Below are positions 7,115 to 8,913 of a DNA stretch of 8,913 bases, piece by piece. The DNA comes from Dethiosulfatibacter sp. (lineage in GTDB: Bacteria > Bacillota > Clostridia > Tissierellales > Dethiosulfatibacteraceae), in contig JAUVAG010000023.1 of NCBI GenBank assembly GCA_030591825.1, positions 1-8,913 of the forward strand. The letters are read 5' to 3'. A model generated the notes under the pieces. That model saw only the letters and a list, made by a program, of their open reading frames with translations. It made no database searches and was not told the DNA's origin. Position numbers and translations under genes: made by a program. The first letter of the stretch is position 1. Each line of letters begins with the position of its first letter.

Positions 7115-7873
7115 ATGAGTAAAGAAGGAAAAACTATTCAGTCTGTTGACAGGGCCATAGCAATACTTAGAAGCTTTGAACAAAATGAAGAGCTTGGTGT
7201 TACGGAAATAAGTAAAATAACTGAACTCCACAAGAGTACAGCCTTCAACCTTATTTCAACTCTGGAAAAAGCAGGTCTTTTAGCAAAAGAACCAAATTCA
7301 GGAAGGTACAGGCTTGGAATGGAGCTTTTTAGACTTGGAACAATGGTAAATGCCAACATTAGAGCTATATGCGAGCCATATCTTGAGATGCTTGTTAATG
7401 AATTTTCTGAAACTGTAAACCTTGTAGCTAGGAACGACCTTCTCGTAATATATCTTGATAAAAAAGACAGTCCCCATTCAATGAGAATCAGCACTGAAGA
7501 GGGAACGAGACTACCAATGTATATCACTGCAGTGGGCAAGGCTATGATGTCCACGTTGTCTGATGATGAAATCAAGGATATATTGAAGAATGTAAGACTT
7601 ATGAAGTTTACAGAATATACATTGACAGACAAGGAAGAAGTAAAGCTTCAGATACAAGCTGCACGAGAAAAGGGATATGCTGAGGATCTTCAGGAATATG
7701 AGAATGGCCTGACCTGCGTGGGTGCTCCAATCAGAGATCATACGGGCAGAGCAAATTATGCAATCAGTGTATCGGGACCCAATTCCAGAATGACCAAGGA
7801 TGTCAGAAAGAAAATAGGCGAGAGACTGGTTGAACTCACAACACAAATATCTAAAAAGCTTGGATATTATTAA
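7115..7873 (+). CDS. IclR-family transcriptional regulator
   Basis: The 252-residue protein has the usual IclR layout and length. An N-terminal winged helix-turn-helix (about 8-70) has a recognition helix near 39-56 (HKSTAFNLIS...) and the wing motif YRLG (65-68). A C-terminal effector-binding domain (about 80-250) contains TRLPMYITAVGKAM (131-144) and an ENGLTCVGAPI stretch (196-206). IclR proteins act as repressors or activators that sense small metabolites, often organic acids or sugar-acid derivatives. The effector cannot be read from sequence. I chose ATG 7115 because AGGAGA (7105-7110) sits 4 bases upstream; starts further left would run through the promoter and add about 25 atypical residues. 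Its position behind nifJ makes nifJ and its own gene candidate targets, by inference only. It faces ndk, with a shared terminator between. Confidence 0.93.
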   Translation: MSKEGKTIQSVDRAIAILRSFEQNEELGVTEISKITELHKSTAFNLISTLEKAGLLAKEPNSGRYRLGMELFRLGTMVNANIRAICEPYLEMLVNEFSETVNLVARNDLLVIYLDKKDSPHSMRISTEEGTRLPMYITAVGKAMMSTLSDDEIKDILKNVRLMKFTEYTLTDKEEVKLQIQAAREKGYAEDLQEYENGLTCVGAPIRDHTGRANYAISVSGPNSRMTKDVRKKIGERLVELTTQISKKLGYY

Positions 7874-7911
7874 CAGCTAAGCAAAAAAATGGATAATTAA
7901 ATTTGTATATT

Positions 7912-7939
7912 AAAACAGGAGGCTTAGCCTCCTGTTTTT
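7912..7939. terminator. Bidirectional terminator between iclR and ndk
   Basis: AAAACAGGAGGC (7912-7923) pairs with GCCTCCTGTTTT (7927-7938) over 12 bp with a 3-base loop. There is a T run on the right for plus-strand transcripts and an A run on the left that gives U residues for minus-strand transcripts. It lies 38 bases after the iclR stop and about 30 bases after the ndk stop, and serves both converging genes. Confidence 0.92.
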
Positions 7940-7968
7940 ACGTTTGTTTCTTATTTTTAGGGTAAATA

Positions 7969-8370
7969 TTATTGTTGAAACCAGATGCTGATTTCTTTTT
8001 CTGCTTCTTCAACCGATGCTGAAGCATGAACTGCGTTCATGGTCAATCCTGTCCCGTAAGCTTTTCTTATTGTACCTTCTTCGGCTTCATAGGGATTTGT
8101 ACTTCCGTTAATCTTTCTGACTTTATTTACAGCGTTTTCACCAGTCAATACTAAGGCTACGACCCTGTCACTTCTCATGAACTCAATAAGCTCTACGTAA
8201 AAATCCTTGCCCTTGTGTTCTTCGTAATGTCGCGATAATAAGAGTTCGTCGGGAATAAGTATTTTTATCTGTTCGATATTAAAATTATGCTTCTCATAGA
8301 TAGAAATAATATTTCCTACATTCTTGTTTTTGACGGCATCGGGTTTAATTAATACAAGTGATCTTTCCAA
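7969..8370 (-). CDS. ndk: Nucleoside diphosphate kinase, divergent active-site motif
   Basis: NDK transfers the gamma-phosphate of ATP to other nucleoside diphosphates through a phosphohistidine intermediate. The 133 residues are slightly short for the family but cover the whole fold. Recognisable parts are ERSLVLIKPDAV (K9), HYEEHKGKDF (48-57), R85, T91, GTIRKAYG (R102) and NAVHASAS with the catalytic H115. The family motif is NxxH(G/A)SDS; here the aspartate position is A118. The GTIR stretch is followed by KAYG where GDFG or GDYG is more usual. The start is TTG at 8368-8370, with GAGAGG (8380-8385 on the complement) 9 bases upstream. No ATG in frame fits better. It sits 19 bases behind a small membrane-peptide gene in the same transcript and shares the terminator at 7912-7939. 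Confidence 0.93.
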   Translation of the reverse strand: MERSLVLIKPDAVKNKNVGNIISIYEKHNFNIEQIKILIPDELLLSRHYEEHKGKDFYVELIEFMRSDRVVALVLTGENAVNKVRKINGSTNPYEAEEGTIRKAYGTGLTMNAVHASASVEEAEKEISIWFQQ

Positions 8371-8389
8371 TGTTTTCTACCTCTCTTTT

Positions 8390-8479
8390 TTATGAAGTTA
8401 ATGGTAGCAGCAGTCCCAAAACTATGGCAGCAACCACAGCTAAAGACATGATTTTTTTGAATTTACTTGAATATAACAT
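8390..8479 (-). CDS. 29-residue single-span membrane peptide (hypothetical)
   Basis: The frame starts at ATG (8477-8479 on the complement) and stops at TAA (8390-8392). GGAGAG (8486-8491) lies 6 bases upstream of the start. The product has a short basic N-terminus (K6, K8, K9) and then a hydrophobic stretch, SLAVVAAIVLGLLLP, long enough for one membrane span or an uncleaved signal anchor, probably with the N-terminus inside. It is the first gene after a near-consensus promoter and lies 19 bases ahead of ndk. I do not recognise a family. Good ribosome site, promoter and clean composition make translation likely. It could instead be a leader peptide affecting ndk expression. Confidence 0.6.
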   Translation of the reverse strand: MLYSSKFKKIMSLAVVAAIVLGLLLPLTS

Positions 8480-8514
8480 TATGCACTCTCCATTCTGTAA
8501 TTTCCATAAAATAT

Positions 8515-8543
8515 ATGATATTCCATTTTGATTAATTTGTCAA
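8515..8543 (-). promoter_or_regulatory. Promoter of the small-peptide/ndk unit
   Basis: On the minus strand a perfect TTGACA (8538-8543) is followed after 17 bp by TATCAT (8515-8520). Transcription would start near 8508, about 29 bases before the small-peptide ATG. The -35 hexamer lies within a 15-bp palindrome and next to a Fur-box-like sequence. Confidence 0.8.
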
Positions 8544-8547
8544 ATTA
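8533..8547. promoter_or_regulatory. 15-bp palindrome over the ndk-unit -35
   Basis: TAATTTG-T-CAAATTA is a perfect 7-1-7 palindrome that contains the whole -35 hexamer of the minus-strand promoter. A dimeric repressor bound here would block RNA polymerase. I cannot match it to a known operator consensus, and part of the symmetry comes from simple AT-rich sequence. Confidence 0.35.
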
Positions 8548-8562
8548 TGAAAATCATTCTCA
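8548..8562. promoter_or_regulatory. Fur-box-like sequence between divergent promoters
   Basis: TGAAAATCATTCTCA matches the classical 7-1-7 Fur box TGATAATNATTATCA at 12 of its 14 defined positions (positions 4 and 12 differ), and its two halves differ from each other at one position. It begins 5 bp beyond the -35 hexamer of the small-peptide/ndk promoter and ends about 41 bp before the -35 of the exonuclease gene. If real, it implies control by iron or by a Fur-family relative such as PerR or Zur. Evidence is sequence match and location only. Confidence 0.5.
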
Positions 8563-8603
8563 TTAATGAAGGGCTCAAACCCTTGGAAATATTCAAATTA
8601 ATG

Positions 8604-8631
8604 TTGAAATCGGAAGAGACTATGATAAAAT
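8604..8631 (+). promoter_or_regulatory. Probable promoter of the exodeoxyribonuclease III gene
   Basis: TTGAAA (8604-8609) and TAAAAT (8626-8631) are 16 bp apart, placing the start near 8638 and leaving a leader of about 37 bases. The hexamers are good but the spacing is one base short of optimum. It is divergent from the ndk-unit promoter. Confidence 0.55.
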
Positions 8632-8674
8632 ATTCAGTAAAGGAAACTAAAAAGAAGAAACTACGGAGGAAACC

Positions 8675-8913
8675 ATGAAGATATATTCTTGGAATGTAAA
8701 CGGTATAAGGGCGGTGCAGAAAAAAGGATTCATTGAATGGGTGGGAGAAGCTGATCCAGATATATTATGCCTTCAGGAAACAAAGGCTCAGATTGAACAA
8801 CTGGATAAAGAACTGGTAAACATACAGGGCTATTATTCTTATTTCAATTCGGCAGAAAAAAAGGGATACAGCGGTACAGCCGTTTATACAAAGACGGAGC
8901 CAATAAAGGTCTG
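8675..8913 (+). CDS. Exodeoxyribonuclease III / AP endonuclease (5' part)
   Basis: The first 79 codons are present and the rest lies beyond the window. The product opens with [13 protein letters not shown], has LCLQETKAQ (32-39) and then [11 protein letters not shown]. These are the first conserved blocks of the exonuclease III family of the EEP (endonuclease/exonuclease/phosphatase) fold, with N7 and the metal-binding E35 in place. Family members (XthA/ExoA) cut DNA at abasic sites and remove 3'-blocking groups in base excision repair. The ATG follows GGAGG (8665-8669) by 5 bases. The gene is divergent from the small-peptide/ndk unit, and a Fur-box-like site lies in the shared region. The subfamily (xth or exoA type) cannot be settled from this fragment. 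Confidence 0.92.
   Translation, partial: MKIYSWNVNGIRAVQKKGFIEWVGEADPDILCLQETKAQIEQLDKELVNIQGYYSYFNSAEKKGYSGTAVYTKTEPIKV

Noticed and set aside
8569..8584. AAGGG-CTCAAA-CCCTT hairpin between the divergent promoters
   Set aside because: Only 5 bp of stem, no T tract, and no gene ending nearby. Too weak to name a function.

Overview
The window looks like ordinary chromosomal core DNA from a low-GC Gram-positive anaerobe of the class Clostridia. The evidence is AT-rich intergenic DNA, A/T-ending codons, strong AGGAGG-type ribosome binding sites, A-tract/T-tract hairpin terminators, a bifunctional HPr kinase/phosphorylase, and a single-chain pyruvate:ferredoxin oxidoreductase (PFOR). I do not assign a genus.

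Layout, left to right. (1) 1-156: probably the tail of an upstream transcript, with a long imperfect hairpin followed by a strong terminator. (2) 157-2933: a two-gene plus-strand operon, uvrC (nucleotide excision repair nuclease) and hprK (HPr kinase/phosphorylase), joined by an ATGA overlap. (3) 2934-3447: a 514-bp AT-rich gap with no convincing gene, several short inverted repeats, and at its right end a near-consensus housekeeping promoter with a perfect palindrome just downstream. (4) 3448-6990: nifJ, a complete 1180-residue PFOR, closed by a strong terminator. (5) 7040-7873: an IclR-family regulator with its own promoter; the promoter's -10 overlaps an inverted repeat that suggests autoregulation. 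(6) 7912-7939: a terminator serving both converging genes. (7) 8543 down to 7969: a minus-strand unit with a near-perfect promoter, a 29-residue single-span membrane peptide and ndk (nucleoside diphosphate kinase, TTG start). (8) 8604-8913: the divergent promoter and first 79 codons of an exodeoxyribonuclease III gene, cut by the window end.

Functionally there is DNA repair and nucleotide housekeeping (uvrC, exoIII, ndk) and central carbon metabolism and its control (hprK, nifJ, possibly the IclR regulator). PFOR turns pyruvate into acetyl-CoA, CO2 and reduced ferredoxin. HprK sets the phosphorylation state of HPr-Ser in carbon catabolite control. The IclR protein has no effector visible from sequence, but its position next to nifJ makes nifJ and its own gene the first candidate targets.

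I see no mobile element, CRISPR array, tRNA or rRNA gene, or new multi-gene system. The points most worth a second look are: a Fur-box-like site and a second palindrome at the ndk/exoIII divergent promoters; an Ala in place of the usual Asp in the NDK active-site motif; the unannotated membrane peptide ahead of ndk; an abrupt leucine-codon shift inside nifJ; and the long, repeat-containing nifJ upstream region.
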